The notes under the pieces: generated by a model | Seen by the model: only the letters and a program-made list of their open reading frames with translations | What the model was told of the DNA's origin: nothing | The model's database searches: none | Translations under genes and position numbers: made by a program | From: Mariniphaga sp. | GTDB lineage: Bacteria > Bacteroidota > Bacteroidia > Bacteroidales > Prolixibacteraceae | NCBI GenBank assembly: GCA_010906965.1 | Contig: JAAFHB010000033.1 | Location: 1 to 32,882 of the forward strand | DNA length: 32,882 bases | Direction: 5' to 3' | Shown here: in pieces, positions 6,282 to 15,340 of the stretch | Position numbering within the stretch: position 1 is the stretch's first letter | Layout of the letters: each line of letters opens with the position of its first letter

Positions 6282-8477
6282 TTAAATGTCCTTTCGGTTC
6301 ACCGTATCGACTCCTTTAATATTTGAAAGTTTCGTGATAAGTGTTTCAAGAAGCTCTGTATTCTGGATATATAGATAAAAATTCCCCTCGAAAATACCAT
6401 CGTGTGCATCAAGATTGATTGTCCGCATGTTGATTCCATATTCGTTCGAAATCACATTGGTAAGTTTGTTGGCAATTCCTTGCTGATCGAAACCTCTGAT
6501 ATAAAGATGCGTGAGATAAAAAAGCATTTTAGATTTTGTCCAGGTTGCTTCAATAATATCATCACCCTGACTTGACATCAGCTTAACTGCTTCGGGGCAC
6601 GATTTATTATGAATTATGATTCTTCCTTCATGCGAAACAAATCCCACAACGTCATCACCAGGGATTGGATTGCAACAAGGCGCAAGAAGATAGTTGGCTT
6701 TTTTCTGATCTTCGTCGAGCAAATAGGGCTTTTTTTTGTCAATAATTTGATTGGCGATCTTTTTATCACCACCAAACGAGAAGGAAAGTTTCCAGAATTT
6801 AATAAACTTATTGACAGATTTCTCCAGAAGTGTTGTTTCGAGGTTATCGAGGCTCACGAGGCCCATTCCGATTTCGGCGTAAAGTTGTTCCTTCGTATGA
6901 AGCCCGTAGTGATTAATTAGTTTCTTAAGGGTATTCGAAGAGGGTTTTACATTTAAACTCTCGAGTTGCTGATTCAATTGATTTCTCCCGTCTTCGATGT
7001 GCTTTTTCTGCTCTTGCTTGAAGGAATCTCTGATTTTCGATTTAGCCCTGGCTGTGATGGCGCTTTCAATCCACGAAGGTTTAGGCGATTGTTTATCGGA
7101 AGTGAGGATTTCGACCTGGTCACCGCTTTTCAGAACATGACTCATCGGTACCAGAATATGATTCACTTTTGCCCCAATACAATGGTTTCCAAGTTCGGAG
7201 TGTATGTCGTAAGCACAATCAAGAACGGTGGCACCTTTGGGAAGCATCTTCATTTCCCCTTTGGGCGTAAAGATCACGATCTCTGCTGAATAAAGATTTA
7301 ATTTGAATTCATCGAGAAAGTCAAGCGCATCTGATTCAGGGTTACCAAGCAATTCGCGGATTTTCAGAAGCCATTTGTCGAGCTCGTTCTCCGTCGCGCC
7401 TTCCTCTTTGTACCGGTAGTGAGCGGCAAATCCACGTTCTGCAATTTCATCCATTCTTTCGGTGCGGATTTGAACTTCAACCCATTGGCCTTCGGGACCC
7501 ATAACGGTAACGTGCAATGCTTCGTAACCGTTTGCTTTCGGAATTGTGATCCAGTCGCGAATGCGGTCTGGCTTTGGCGTATAAACATCGGTGATCAGCG
7601 ATAGAATATCAAAACACTGCCTTTTTTCCGAAATTCCTTCCTTCGGTTTAAAAACAATCCTGACAGCCAGCAAATCGTAGATTTCATCAAACGTAACATT
7701 CTTGGTTTGCATTTTATTCCAGATAGAGTAGATCGATTTGGGACGTCCGCTGATCGTGAAGTCAAAATTTTCGGCATAGAGCTTTTCCTGAATTGGTTTC
7801 GCAAAATCGAAAACAAGGTAATTCATTCGCTCCTGTTCACTGCGGAGTTTCAGCTCAATTTGCTGGAAAATTTCAGGATTTTTATATTTAAGTGCAAGAT
7901 CTTCAAGTTCAGTTTTTATGGCATAAAGGCCAAGGCGATGGGCGAGTGGGGCAAATATATATAGTGTTTCTGAAGTTATCTTGAGCTGTTTCTGATGGGG
8001 CATCGAATCAAGCGTTCGCATATTGTGCAGCCGGTCGGCAAGCTTGATCAGGATCACCCTTACATCGTCCGACAAAGTAAGGATCATCTTCCTGAAATTT
8101 GTGGCTTGCTTTGAGTCAAATGTTCCCGAAAGTTTGGTGAGTCCATCAACAAGCGAAGAAACCTTCTCACCAAACATATTTTCGATGTCTTCGAGCGTAT
8201 ACTCCGTATCTTCCACAACGTCGTGTAGAATTGCTGCAAGAACAGATTTCGTTCCCAGACCAATTTCACTCACGACAATCTTTGCAACGGCAATAGGATG
8301 AATAATATAGGGCTCACCTGACTTGCGTCTGACCCCCATATGGGCAGAGTTAGCAAATTGAAATGCTTTTCGGATAAGTTGTTCGTTTTGAGGTGTAAGA
8401 GGTCTGGTGAACGACTTTATCAGGTCTTCAAACAAATCTTCAATTTCTCTTTTTTCTATTTCGGTCTGCAGATCCAT
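6282..8477 (-). CDS. Bifunctional (p)ppGpp synthetase/hydrolase (Rel/SpoT family)
   Basis: This 731-residue stringent-response enzyme makes and degrades (p)ppGpp on or near the ribosome. The N-terminal HD hydrolase domain is intact: RRKSGEPYIIHPIAVA, HDVVEDTE (His85-Asp86) and LADRLHNMRTL at about 146. The synthetase domain starts at GRPKSIYSIWNKMQ (about 244-257) and continues with DLLAVRIVF. A TGS domain follows at about 400-460 (IFTPKGEMKMLPKGATVLD). The zinc-finger-like CC segment LAPCCNPIPGDDVVGF comes next, and a C-terminal ACT domain closes the protein. Both active sites look complete, so both activities are expected. The fur-family gene follows 86 bases downstream. Upstream are 122 bases without a recognisable signal, then the broken Yip1-like gene. 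Confidence 0.95.
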   Translation of the reverse strand: MDLQTEIEKREIEDLFEDLIKSFTRPLTPQNEQLIRKAFQFANSAHMGVRRKSGEPYIIHPIAVAKIVVSEIGLGTKSVLAAILHDVVEDTEYTLEDIENMFGEKVSSLVDGLTKLSGTFDSKQATNFRKMILTLSDDVRVILIKLADRLHNMRTLDSMPHQKQLKITSETLYIFAPLAHRLGLYAIKTELEDLALKYKNPEIFQQIELKLRSEQERMNYLVFDFAKPIQEKLYAENFDFTISGRPKSIYSIWNKMQTKNVTFDEIYDLLAVRIVFKPKEGISEKRQCFDILSLITDVYTPKPDRIRDWITIPKANGYEALHVTVMGPEGQWVEVQIRTERMDEIAERGFAAHYRYKEEGATENELDKWLLKIRELLGNPESDALDFLDEFKLNLYSAEIVIFTPKGEMKMLPKGATVLDCAYDIHSELGNHCIGAKVNHILVPMSHVLKSGDQVEILTSDKQSPKPSWIESAITARAKSKIRDSFKQEQKKHIEDGRNQLNQQLESLNVKPSSNTLKKLINHYGLHTKEQLYAEIGMGLVSLDNLETTLLEKSVNKFIKFWKLSFSFGGDKKIANQIIDKKKPYLLDEDQKKANYLLAPCCNPIPGDDVVGFVSHEGRIIIHNKSCPEAVKLMSSQGDDIIEATWTKSKMLFYLTHLYIRGFDQQGIANKLTNVISNEYGINMRTINLDAHDGIFEGNFYLYIQNTELLETLITKLSNIKGVDTVNRKDI

Positions 8478-8599
8478 CCTGTAGTTTTTACCTCATTTTA
8501 TTTTATAAAGTGTAAAAATAACTTTTTAATCTTAACGAATGCGAAGTCAAATTTGTTTATATAAAACTGCTTCCTTATCCAATTTCCTGCATGCAATAA

Positions 8600-9261
8600 T
8601 TATTTGATATATATTTGAAAATAAAGTGCGTAGAGCTCAATTGCGTTTGATAAAACAGATTTAACGGAACTTTGACATGCCACTTCCGATGTTAAATCTA
8701 ATGTTTTAACAGTAAGCTGATTGATTCGAATAACGGACACAATTAAGATATTTAAAACAGCATAGCCATAGGTATATCTATTGAAAAGTGATAAACCATA
8801 AATTACAATGCGAATTGAAAGTATCCAACAAACAAAAGCTACGATGTAGGGAGGGTGCAAGATCAGATTGATGTTATCCGACTGGTATGCAGGAATTATA
8901 AAAATAAACGCAAGAACCGGATAAATAAGTAAGGGTAAGAATGAATAATTAACACTGTCTCAATCTCCTGAAATGTTGCTTTTCCGTTAAATATTTTGCC
9001 TGTTTTCCAAACGAAATAAGGATAGATAATTTTAAAACAGAGCAATCCCATCAGCGGAGTAATTGTAAAAGAAACGATAAATCCTGCTAATGCAGATCCG
9101 GATATTGGTTTCGAATATTCTTCAAATCTCGCCAGGTAAATACTATAAGAAATCAATACAATAAGAAATCCGATATGATTTTCTTTCCCAGCAAGTCTTC
9201 TTTCAGCAATATATTCGAACGTCTCTGTTGGCTTAGTCCAGATAGATAACAATGGGCGCAT
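8600..9261 (-). pseudogene. Yip1-domain-like membrane protein gene, frameshifted
   Basis: The ATG at 9261 opens a frame for about 121 residues (MRPLLSIWTKPTETFEYIAE, then several hydrophobic segments) that stops at 8896. The protein sense moves to the next frame around 8935-8955 and continues as LPLLIYPVLAFIFIIPAYQS, then PPYIVAFVCWILSIRIVIYG, to a stop at 8600. The joined product (about 220 residues, about five membrane segments) has the layout of Bacteroidota Yip1-domain proteins, like the intact gene at 31613. A single missing base explains the shift, so this is either a fresh pseudogene or a sequencing error. No slippery heptamer marks the site. It starts 12 bases after the glycosyltransferase stop and was probably co-transcribed with it. 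Confidence 0.65.
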
Positions 9262-9273
9262 AATTCGCCTGAT

Positions 9274-10416
9274 TTATTTAATATTGTCAAATACAATCTC
9301 GATGGTCTCGACCATTGTGCCCCACGAAAACTTCTCCTTTTCGGAAATGACATTTCCGGTAAAGAAATCGTTACGATCGTTACTGTAAAAATCGAAAATT
9401 GCTTCGGTAATCGCTTCTGGTCCTGGCTTGACGACATATCCAACTTTTCCGTGCGGGATTATTTCGCCAAGTCCTCCCACATCGGTAACAAGCATTGGCT
9501 TATTATAATGGAAGGCAATTTGTGTTACACCACTTTGTGTCGCCGATTTATAGGGTTGCACAACCATATCGGCAGCACCAAAATAATTAGCGACATCCTG
9601 GTCTGCAATGAAATCTGTTCTTAATATAACATGGTCGGTTAAGTTCTTCTCCCGAATGATCTGCAAATACTTTTCTGAGGAAGTATAAAACTCTCCTGCG
9701 ATGATCAGTTTAACCGGAAAATGCCGAAGTTTTTCATTGCCAAATGCTTCCAGCAACCAGTCGAGTCCTTTGTAATCGCGGATAAACCCAAAAAATAAAA
9801 GATACCGGAAATCAGGGTCTAAGTTTAATTGTTGAATCGCTTGTTCGCGGGGAACAATACTTCCAAATATATCATAGAGTGGATGAGGCGTATAGACCAT
9901 CGGAGCCTGAGGCATGAATTTCTTAAGATCGTTCAAAACGGCTCTCGACATGGTGATGAATCCATTGCAACTATTCGTAAAATAGTGGGTTAGTGCACTG
10001 TCGATAAAATGTGTTTCATGAGGGATCACGTTATCGACGATTGCAATCACTTTTGTATGATCATTTCCACGCACAATTTTTGAGATCGTTCCCAGACAAG
10101 GTGCCATAAATGGAGTCCAATATCGAACCAGAAGCAAATCGGGTTTAAGTTTTTTTATCTCCCGACCAACTGCCATCCAGTTGAATGGATTAATGGAATT
10201 TACTTTTATTCTGATATCCAAACCTTCAGGAGCAGGTTGATCCGAAAGTTGGGTCTTGCCCGGAAAAAGAAAAGAAGGATACTGAAGTGAAAACGTGTAA
10301 TTAGTAACTTCGTCGCCAGCATCAATAAGCGCATGGGTAAGTCGTTCATTGAAAGTAGCTATGCCTCCGCTTCGGAAAGGCCAGGTTGTACCGAGTAGAA
10401 TAATTTTTCTTTTCAA
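9274..10416 (-). CDS. Glycosyltransferase, GT4-like (GT-B fold)
   Basis: The product has about 380 residues and the GT-B layout. The N-terminal sugar-acceptor domain begins KRKIILLGTTWPFRSGGIAT and contains a glycine-rich loop. The C-terminal nucleotide-sugar domain begins about YLLFFGFIRDYKGLDWLLEA and includes LIIAGEF, DFIADQDVANYFGAADMVVQ and the E-x7-E-like region PMLVTDVGGLGEIIPHGKVG. Donor and acceptor are not predictable; a role in surface glycan or glycolipid synthesis is likely from the family. The open frame extends further upstream, to a TTG at 10485 with an ATG at 10473. Those would leave hardly any space for the divergent surE promoter, and homologues begin at the KKIILLG strand, so the TTG at 10416 is preferred. 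The broken Yip1-like gene follows after 12 bases. Confidence 0.88.
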   Translation of the reverse strand: MKRKIILLGTTWPFRSGGIATFNERLTHALIDAGDEVTNYTFSLQYPSFLFPGKTQLSDQPAPEGLDIRIKVNSINPFNWMAVGREIKKLKPDLLLVRYWTPFMAPCLGTISKIVRGNDHTKVIAIVDNVIPHETHFIDSALTHYFTNSCNGFITMSRAVLNDLKKFMPQAPMVYTPHPLYDIFGSIVPREQAIQQLNLDPDFRYLLFFGFIRDYKGLDWLLEAFGNEKLRHFPVKLIIAGEFYTSSEKYLQIIREKNLTDHVILRTDFIADQDVANYFGAADMVVQPYKSATQSGVTQIAFHYNKPMLVTDVGGLGEIIPHGKVGYVVKPGPEAITEAIFDFYSNDRNDFFTGNVISEKEKFSWGTMVETIEIVFDNIK

Positions 10417-10473
10417 AGTAGTCAGAATTTTGGCAAAGGTAAATAATATAACTTTACTTACTGCTGAATACAT

Positions 10474-10481
10474 TATCTTTG
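10474..10481 (+). promoter_or_regulatory. Candidate -7 box TATCTTTG for surE
   Basis: TATCTTTG fits the Bacteroidota -7 element TAnnTTTG and lies 27 bases before the surE ATG, in the space between divergent genes. A similar box (TACCTTTG) reads on the minus strand at 10441-10434 towards the glycosyltransferase. No convincing -33 element accompanies either. Confidence 0.4.
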
Positions 10482-10508
10482 GCAAACTATTAATCTGTTA
10501 ATGAAGCA

Positions 10509-11270
10509 ATGGACGAGAGACCTTTAATCCTAATTACTAACGACGACGGGGTTTATGCCAAAGGTCTGAATGAACTGATTGAAGTAATCCGTCTTTTTGG
10601 AGATATTGTTGTTGTCGCACCTGATAGTCCACGTTCTGGAATGTCGCATGCCATAACGGTTGATCATCCTTTGAGGGTTACTCGTCTTCAGGAGGACGAA
10701 GGACTTTTAATTTATTCGTGCACAGGAACACCAGCCGATTGTATTAAGTTGGCATGTAACCAATTATTGGAAAAATTACCCGACTTTGTGATTTCAGGAA
10801 TTAATCACGGGGCAAATACATCTGTTTCTATTTTATATTCAGGAACAATGGGTGCTGCGCTTGAAGGATGTATTCATGGAATTCCGTCAATTGGGTTTTC
10901 GTTGAACGATTACAGTCCGGAAGCGGATTTCGCTAAATCTAAAATTGTTGTTGCCCGTGTTTTTCAGGCAGTTGTAGAACGAGGACTTCCCGAAGGTATT
11001 TGTTTAAATGTGAATATCCCCAAAGGAGAAGTGAAAGGAATTAATTTTTGCCGACAAACAAGGGGAAAATGGGTGGAAGAGTTCGAAAGAAGAACTGATC
11101 CTCATGGACGTGAATATTATTGGTTAAAAGGATATTTTAACAATGCTGAAGCCGAAGCTCGCGATACCGATGATTTTGCTCTGCTCAATGGTTTTGTTTC
11201 GGTCGTTCCTGTAAATACCGATTTAACAGCATATTCTGCATTTCCACTCATGCAAAAATGGAAATTCTGA
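10509..11270 (+). CDS. surE: 5'/3'-nucleotidase SurE
   Basis: This metal-dependent survival-protein phosphatase removes phosphate from nucleoside monophosphates and is cytosolic. The N-terminus ILITNDDGVYAKGLNEL holds the metal-binding Asn-Asp-Asp (residues 11-13). VVAPDSPRSGMSHAIT supplies the conserved Ser and the following loop. CTGTPADCIKLA and SGINHGANTSVSILYSGTMG complete the active site with its Asn. At 253 residues it has normal length (about 250). It is the first gene of a tight plus-strand unit: its TGA overlaps the ATG of the next membrane-protein gene (TGATG), followed directly by lpxB and the gldF-gldG fusion. Confidence 0.95.
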   Translation: MDERPLILITNDDGVYAKGLNELIEVIRLFGDIVVVAPDSPRSGMSHAITVDHPLRVTRLQEDEGLLIYSCTGTPADCIKLACNQLLEKLPDFVISGINHGANTSVSILYSGTMGAALEGCIHGIPSIGFSLNDYSPEADFAKSKIVVARVFQAVVERGLPEGICLNVNIPKGEVKGINFCRQTRGKWVEEFERRTDPHGREYYWLKGYFNNAEAEARDTDDFALLNGFVSVVPVNTDLTAYSAFPLMQKWKF

Positions 11271-11575
11271 TGAATTACGATGATAAGTCATTGTTTTTTA
11301 ACAAGATAATCTATGGATTGCTTGTTGGGTTTATTAGCCCGGTAGTATTTTTTCTGATTTACTATATTTTCAGATTCGAACAATACAGCTTTTCTGAATA
11401 TATTCGGATTCTGGTTGAATCGAAAAAGCTAGTCAATGTTTTAAGTCTTACGGTATTACCTAATCTTGGTCCATTCATGCTTTTCATTAACAGTAATCGC
11501 TACAGTTCGGGACGAGGAGTTTTGGCAGCAACAATCATTCTTGGAATCGTTATTTTCATTTTGAAACTCATATAG
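11270..11575 (+). CDS. Small integral membrane protein, function unknown
   Basis: The product is a 101-residue hydrophobic protein with about three membrane segments: IIYGLLVGFISPVVFFLIYY at about 11-30, VNVLSLTVLPNLGPFMLFI at about 54-72, and VLAATIILGIVIFILKLI at the C-terminus. No family is recognised. The ATG at 11270 shares its A with the surE stop (TGATG), and its TAG is followed immediately by the lpxB ATG, so it is translated as part of the surE-lpxB unit. An in-frame ATG at 11258 would overlap surE by 13 bases and is less likely. Its place next to lpxB hints at an envelope role, but that is only context. Confidence 0.75.
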   Translation: MNYDDKSLFFNKIIYGLLVGFISPVVFFLIYYIFRFEQYSFSEYIRILVESKKLVNVLSLTVLPNLGPFMLFINSNRYSSGRGVLAATIILGIVIFILKLI

Positions 11576-12706
11576 ATGAAGTATTTTATCATTGCAGGCG
11601 AAGCTTCGGGCGATCTTCATGCTTCTCATTTGATGCGCGAACTTAAAAACGGGGATAGCAAAGCCAGTTTCATGTTTTTTGGTGGAGATCTGATGGCTCA
11701 TGAAGGGGGCACATTGTTGAAGCATTATCGTGAGATGGCGTTTATGGGACTCTTACCTGTTATTTTTAATCTTCACAAAATCAAGCATAACTTTATTCTG
11801 GCTGAGAAAAAGCTGCTGGAATTTAATCCCGATGTTTTGATTTTGGTCGATTATCCGGGCTTTAATCTTCGGATGGCCGAATTTGCAAAAGCGCATGGCA
11901 TAAAAGTTTTCTATTATATTTCACCCAAAATATGGGCTTGGAAAACCAAGCGTGTTCATAAAGTGAAAAAGTTTGTGGATGAGATGTTTACTATTTTCCC
12001 ATTCGAATCAGCGTTTTACGCAAAATACGATTTTAAGGTTCGGTTTGTGGGTAATCCCACCATCGATGAATTAGCTCAACGACCAAATCAGCAGGAAACT
12101 TTCGCTGAATTTATTCTTAAAAATAAGCTGCACGATAAGCCTGTGATCGCTTTATTGGCAGGAAGCCGTCGTCAGGAAATTAAACGAATTTTGCCGGTCC
12201 TGGCAACTGTATCCAAACGATTTACTGATTTTCAGTTTGTTATTGCAGGTGCACCTTCGCAATCTCAGCTTTTGTATGATGAAGTTTTAGATGGGACAGC
12301 AATTTCTGTTGTGTTCGGACAGACCTACGAACTGTTGCACCAATCTATAGCTGCTTTGGTTGCTTCCGGAACTGCAACCCTTGAAACAGCCTATCTAAAT
12401 ATTCCTCAGGTAGTTTGTTACCGAATTGAGGCTGGCAGACTTGGTACCTGGGTAAAGGATCAACTTGTTAAAATCCCTTTTATCTCGCTTGTAAACCTTA
12501 TCGCTGGCCGGGAAATTGTAATAGAGCTTTTCCAACAGTATTGCACGCCCGATACGGTCAGCAATGAATTAAATAAGATACTCACCGACAAGACCTACCG
12601 CGAAACAATGTTGGCTGGTTATGCCGAAGTGTTGGCCGGTCTTGGCGGACCAGGATGCGCAGAACGAGCTGCTAGTCTGATGATTGAATTATTGAATAAA
12701 AAATAG
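11576..12706 (+). CDS. lpxB: Lipid-A-disaccharide synthase
   Basis: LpxB is a GT19 glycosyltransferase that joins UDP-2,3-diacylglucosamine and lipid X to form the lipid A disaccharide at the inner face of the inner membrane. MKYFIIAGEASGDLHASHLM is the family hallmark. FMFFGGDLMAHEGG, MAFMGLLPVI, LVDYPGFNLRMAEFA, YYISPKIWAWKTKRV, RFVGNP and LLAGSRRQEIKRILPVL follow in order, and the late motif VASGTATLETAYLNIPQVVCY is present. At 376 residues it has full length (about 370-390). It starts the base after the previous stop. Its presence shows that the organism makes lipopolysaccharide or a related lipid A. The gldF-gldG fusion follows after eight bases. Confidence 0.96.
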   Translation: MKYFIIAGEASGDLHASHLMRELKNGDSKASFMFFGGDLMAHEGGTLLKHYREMAFMGLLPVIFNLHKIKHNFILAEKKLLEFNPDVLILVDYPGFNLRMAEFAKAHGIKVFYYISPKIWAWKTKRVHKVKKFVDEMFTIFPFESAFYAKYDFKVRFVGNPTIDELAQRPNQQETFAEFILKNKLHDKPVIALLAGSRRQEIKRILPVLATVSKRFTDFQFVIAGAPSQSQLLYDEVLDGTAISVVFGQTYELLHQSIAALVASGTATLETAYLNIPQVVCYRIEAGRLGTWVKDQLVKIPFISLVNLIAGREIVIELFQQYCTPDTVSNELNKILTDKTYRETMLAGYAEVLAGLGGPGCAERAASLMIELLNKK

Positions 12707-12714
12707 GTGTTGGT

Positions 12715-15147
12715 ATGATCAGTTTATTCAAAAAGGAGATCACTCAGTTTTTTGGTTCAATTACAGGAACCATGGTTTCGGTTGTTTTCTTGTTACTGAC
12801 AGGATTGTTTTTATGGGTTTTTTCCGGGAATTACAATATCCCCGACGGGGGCTATGCCACATTAGAAGGTCTTTTCGAAATCGCTCCATGGATTTATTTA
12901 TTTCTGATTCCAGCAGTTACAATGCGTATGTTTGCCGACGAAAAACGGAGCGGCACCATGGAACTGCTTCTTGCACGACCTGTTACAGAGCTGCAACTTA
13001 TCCTTTCCAAATTTCTGGCAGCTTTAGTGGTCGTTTTGCTTACGCTGTTACCAACGCTGATCTATTTTCTTTCGGTATACCTTTTAGGAAACCCGGTAGG
13101 ATGTGTTGATACCGGAGCAACCTGGGGAAGTTATACCGGACTTTTTTTCCTGGCAGTCATCTATCTTACAATCGGATTATTCACTTCTTCACTTACCGAC
13201 AACCAGGTCGTCGCATTTATTCTGGCTGTTTTTATGTGTTTTATTTGGTATTCGGGTTTTGGATTTCTGGCCCGATTGCCTTTTCCGTCAAATATAGCAT
13301 CAGTAATCACTTCGCTTGGCATCGATGCTCATTACGAATCGGTTAGCAGAGGCGTTCTCGACAGCCGCGATTTGCTTTATTTTCTTCTGATGGCCGGCTT
13401 CTTTATTTTACTCACGCGTATAGTGTTGGAATGGAAACGAAGACCATTGAAACGATCAGCAAATCATCTGTTTGCGTACATTGCTTTTGCATTGATAGTA
13501 GCATTTATCTCTGAAAATAACTTCTTTCGACTTGATTTCACCACTGAAAAAAGATTCACCTTATCATCACAAACACGGCAGTTGTTGAAGAAAGTGAACT
13601 CCCCGGTTGAGGCAGAGATTTTACTTGCTGGTGATCTTCCTCCTGGTTTTATGAAATTACAGTCGGCAACCCTTGAAAAGTTACGCGATTTAAAAATCTA
13701 TTGCGATCAGCCTTTTAATATACATATAACAGATCCATATGACATTGCTATTCAGGGTGGTGATAAGAACAAGTATTTTGAAAGCCTGGTTGAAAAAGGT
13801 ATTGTTCCGGTAAATCTTCGAATTAATTCCGAACAGGGAGTTACAAATAAGACCGTATTTCCAACCATCATTTTTCGGGCAAATGGCAATGTAGTGGCTA
13901 TTAATTTATTGAAAAACGACCCTTTTCTTCGTGACGAGGAAAACCTGATTCGCTCTGTAGAATTGCTTGAATATGAGTTTGCACGTGGATTGAAATTACT
14001 TTTCCAGGAAAAAAAGGAGAATGTCGCCTTCCTGACCGGTCATGACGAACTGGAGGAGGTTCAGGTTCACGATATTTCTGTCACACTTTCCGAGAGTTTT
14101 AATATTCATCGGATTACATCAGCCGATCTCCTTGCTGTACCGGATAGTTTTAAATTATTGATCGTTGCAAATCCCACGAAACCATTTCCCGAAAAGGATA
14201 AATTTGCAATTGATCAATATCTCATGCGCGGTGGGCGAATCATGTGGCTGATCGATCCTGTGAGCGTCAGTCTCGATAGTTTGTCGAACGGAATGTCAAC
14301 AATGGCTTTCCCAAGAGAACTTAACCTGAGTGATCAGTTTTTTCATTACGGCGTGAGAATTAATTCTGATCTTATTCAGGATGTTGAATGTCAGCAAATT
14401 AAAGTGAATACTGCATTGGCTGGACAACCACCAAAATATTCGAATGCTCCCTGGTATTTTTCACCGCTGTTGACTCCATCGCAAAATCATCCGATTGGGA
14501 AGAACGTTAACCGTATCTTGTCAGAATTTGTGAGTTCAATAGAGCTTGTAGGTGAGACAGAATCTCGAAAAAGTTCGGTTATACTTAGTTCTTCACCGTA
14601 TGCCAGGACGAACCAAAGTCCGATGATCGTCAATCTTGCAATGATCGATGCTCCTCCGGCAAGAAGTCTGTTTAGCAAACAATTTATCCCCGCAGGTATA
14701 TTAACTGAAGGAAAGTTTACATCAGTTTTTAAAAATCGGATGGTGCAGGAGTTCGGAGTTGCGCAAGGGACACCAGTAATTCAGGAAAGCAAAGCTGCAA
14801 AAATGATTTTTATTTCGGATGGAGGTCTCATTGCCAATAAATTAAGCTACAAAGATGGAAAATATATTCCTTTGCCTCTTGGATACGATAAAGTTTCGAA
14901 CATTACTTTTGGAAACAAGGAGTTTTTAGTCAATGCCGTTCACTATCTTTGCGACGATTCCGGATTGATGCAGTTGCGCTCTCGTACCATGCAAATGCGC
15001 TTGATCGATAAAGTGAAATTACGGGAGCAAAAATTGTTTTGGCAGCTTTTCAATGTTGTTCTTCCAGTGGTTATAATCTTATTCGGAGGATTGATGTTTT
15101 GGTTTTTAAGGCGCAGGAAGTATGCGAGACAGTGTCGTGATAATTAA
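12715..15147 (+). CDS. GldF-GldG fusion: gliding-associated ABC transporter permease plus auxiliary domain
   Basis: A single 810-residue frame corresponds to two gliding-motility proteins that are separate in Flavobacterium. Residues 1 to about 240 are GldF-like, an ABC-2 permease of six membrane segments, with the cytoplasmic motif MRMFADEKRSGTMELLLARP. From about residue 245 the sequence is GldG-like: one membrane segment (about 250-268), a long extracytoplasmic domain including FAFLTGHDELEE-type sequence (NVAFLTGHDELEEVQ, about 440) and LMRGGRIMWLIDPVS, and a C-terminal membrane anchor (about 776-798) followed by basic residues. The matching ATPase, GldA, is not in the window. No stop or frame change marks the join, so this is a true single gene. 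It ends the surE-lpxB unit. It is known as a gliding/envelope transporter; its substrate is unknown. Confidence 0.9.
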   Translation: MISLFKKEITQFFGSITGTMVSVVFLLLTGLFLWVFSGNYNIPDGGYATLEGLFEIAPWIYLFLIPAVTMRMFADEKRSGTMELLLARPVTELQLILSKFLAALVVVLLTLLPTLIYFLSVYLLGNPVGCVDTGATWGSYTGLFFLAVIYLTIGLFTSSLTDNQVVAFILAVFMCFIWYSGFGFLARLPFPSNIASVITSLGIDAHYESVSRGVLDSRDLLYFLLMAGFFILLTRIVLEWKRRPLKRSANHLFAYIAFALIVAFISENNFFRLDFTTEKRFTLSSQTRQLLKKVNSPVEAEILLAGDLPPGFMKLQSATLEKLRDLKIYCDQPFNIHITDPYDIAIQGGDKNKYFESLVEKGIVPVNLRINSEQGVTNKTVFPTIIFRANGNVVAINLLKNDPFLRDEENLIRSVELLEYEFARGLKLLFQEKKENVAFLTGHDELEEVQVHDISVTLSESFNIHRITSADLLAVPDSFKLLIVANPTKPFPEKDKFAIDQYLMRGGRIMWLIDPVSVSLDSLSNGMSTMAFPRELNLSDQFFHYGVRINSDLIQDVECQQIKVNTALAGQPPKYSNAPWYFSPLLTPSQNHPIGKNVNRILSEFVSSIELVGETESRKSSVILSSSPYARTNQSPMIVNLAMIDAPPARSLFSKQFIPAGILTEGKFTSVFKNRMVQEFGVAQGTPVIQESKAAKMIFISDGGLIANKLSYKDGKYIPLPLGYDKVSNITFGNKEFLVNAVHYLCDDSGLMQLRSRTMQMRLIDKVKLREQKLFWQLFNVVLPVVIILFGGLMFWFLRRRKYARQCRDN

Positions 15148-15340
15148 TCGGATACCAGTGGCATGGCAGATATTTAATTTCATAATTAGGGTAATTTTAA
15201 AATAATTGCCATCTGAAAATTGTTTAGTGATTGAATATTTGTAAATTCGTGAATTCATGCAAATGAGATTTTCGATCTCTTTTGCCAATAAAAAGTGAGA
15301 AAATAGAAATATAAATAAACTAATTTAAGAGTATAAACCG

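Noticed and set aside
8930-8960. Programmed -1 ribosomal frameshift in the Yip1-like gene
   Set aside because: No slippery heptamer or downstream structure is visible, and other Yip1 genes are single frames.
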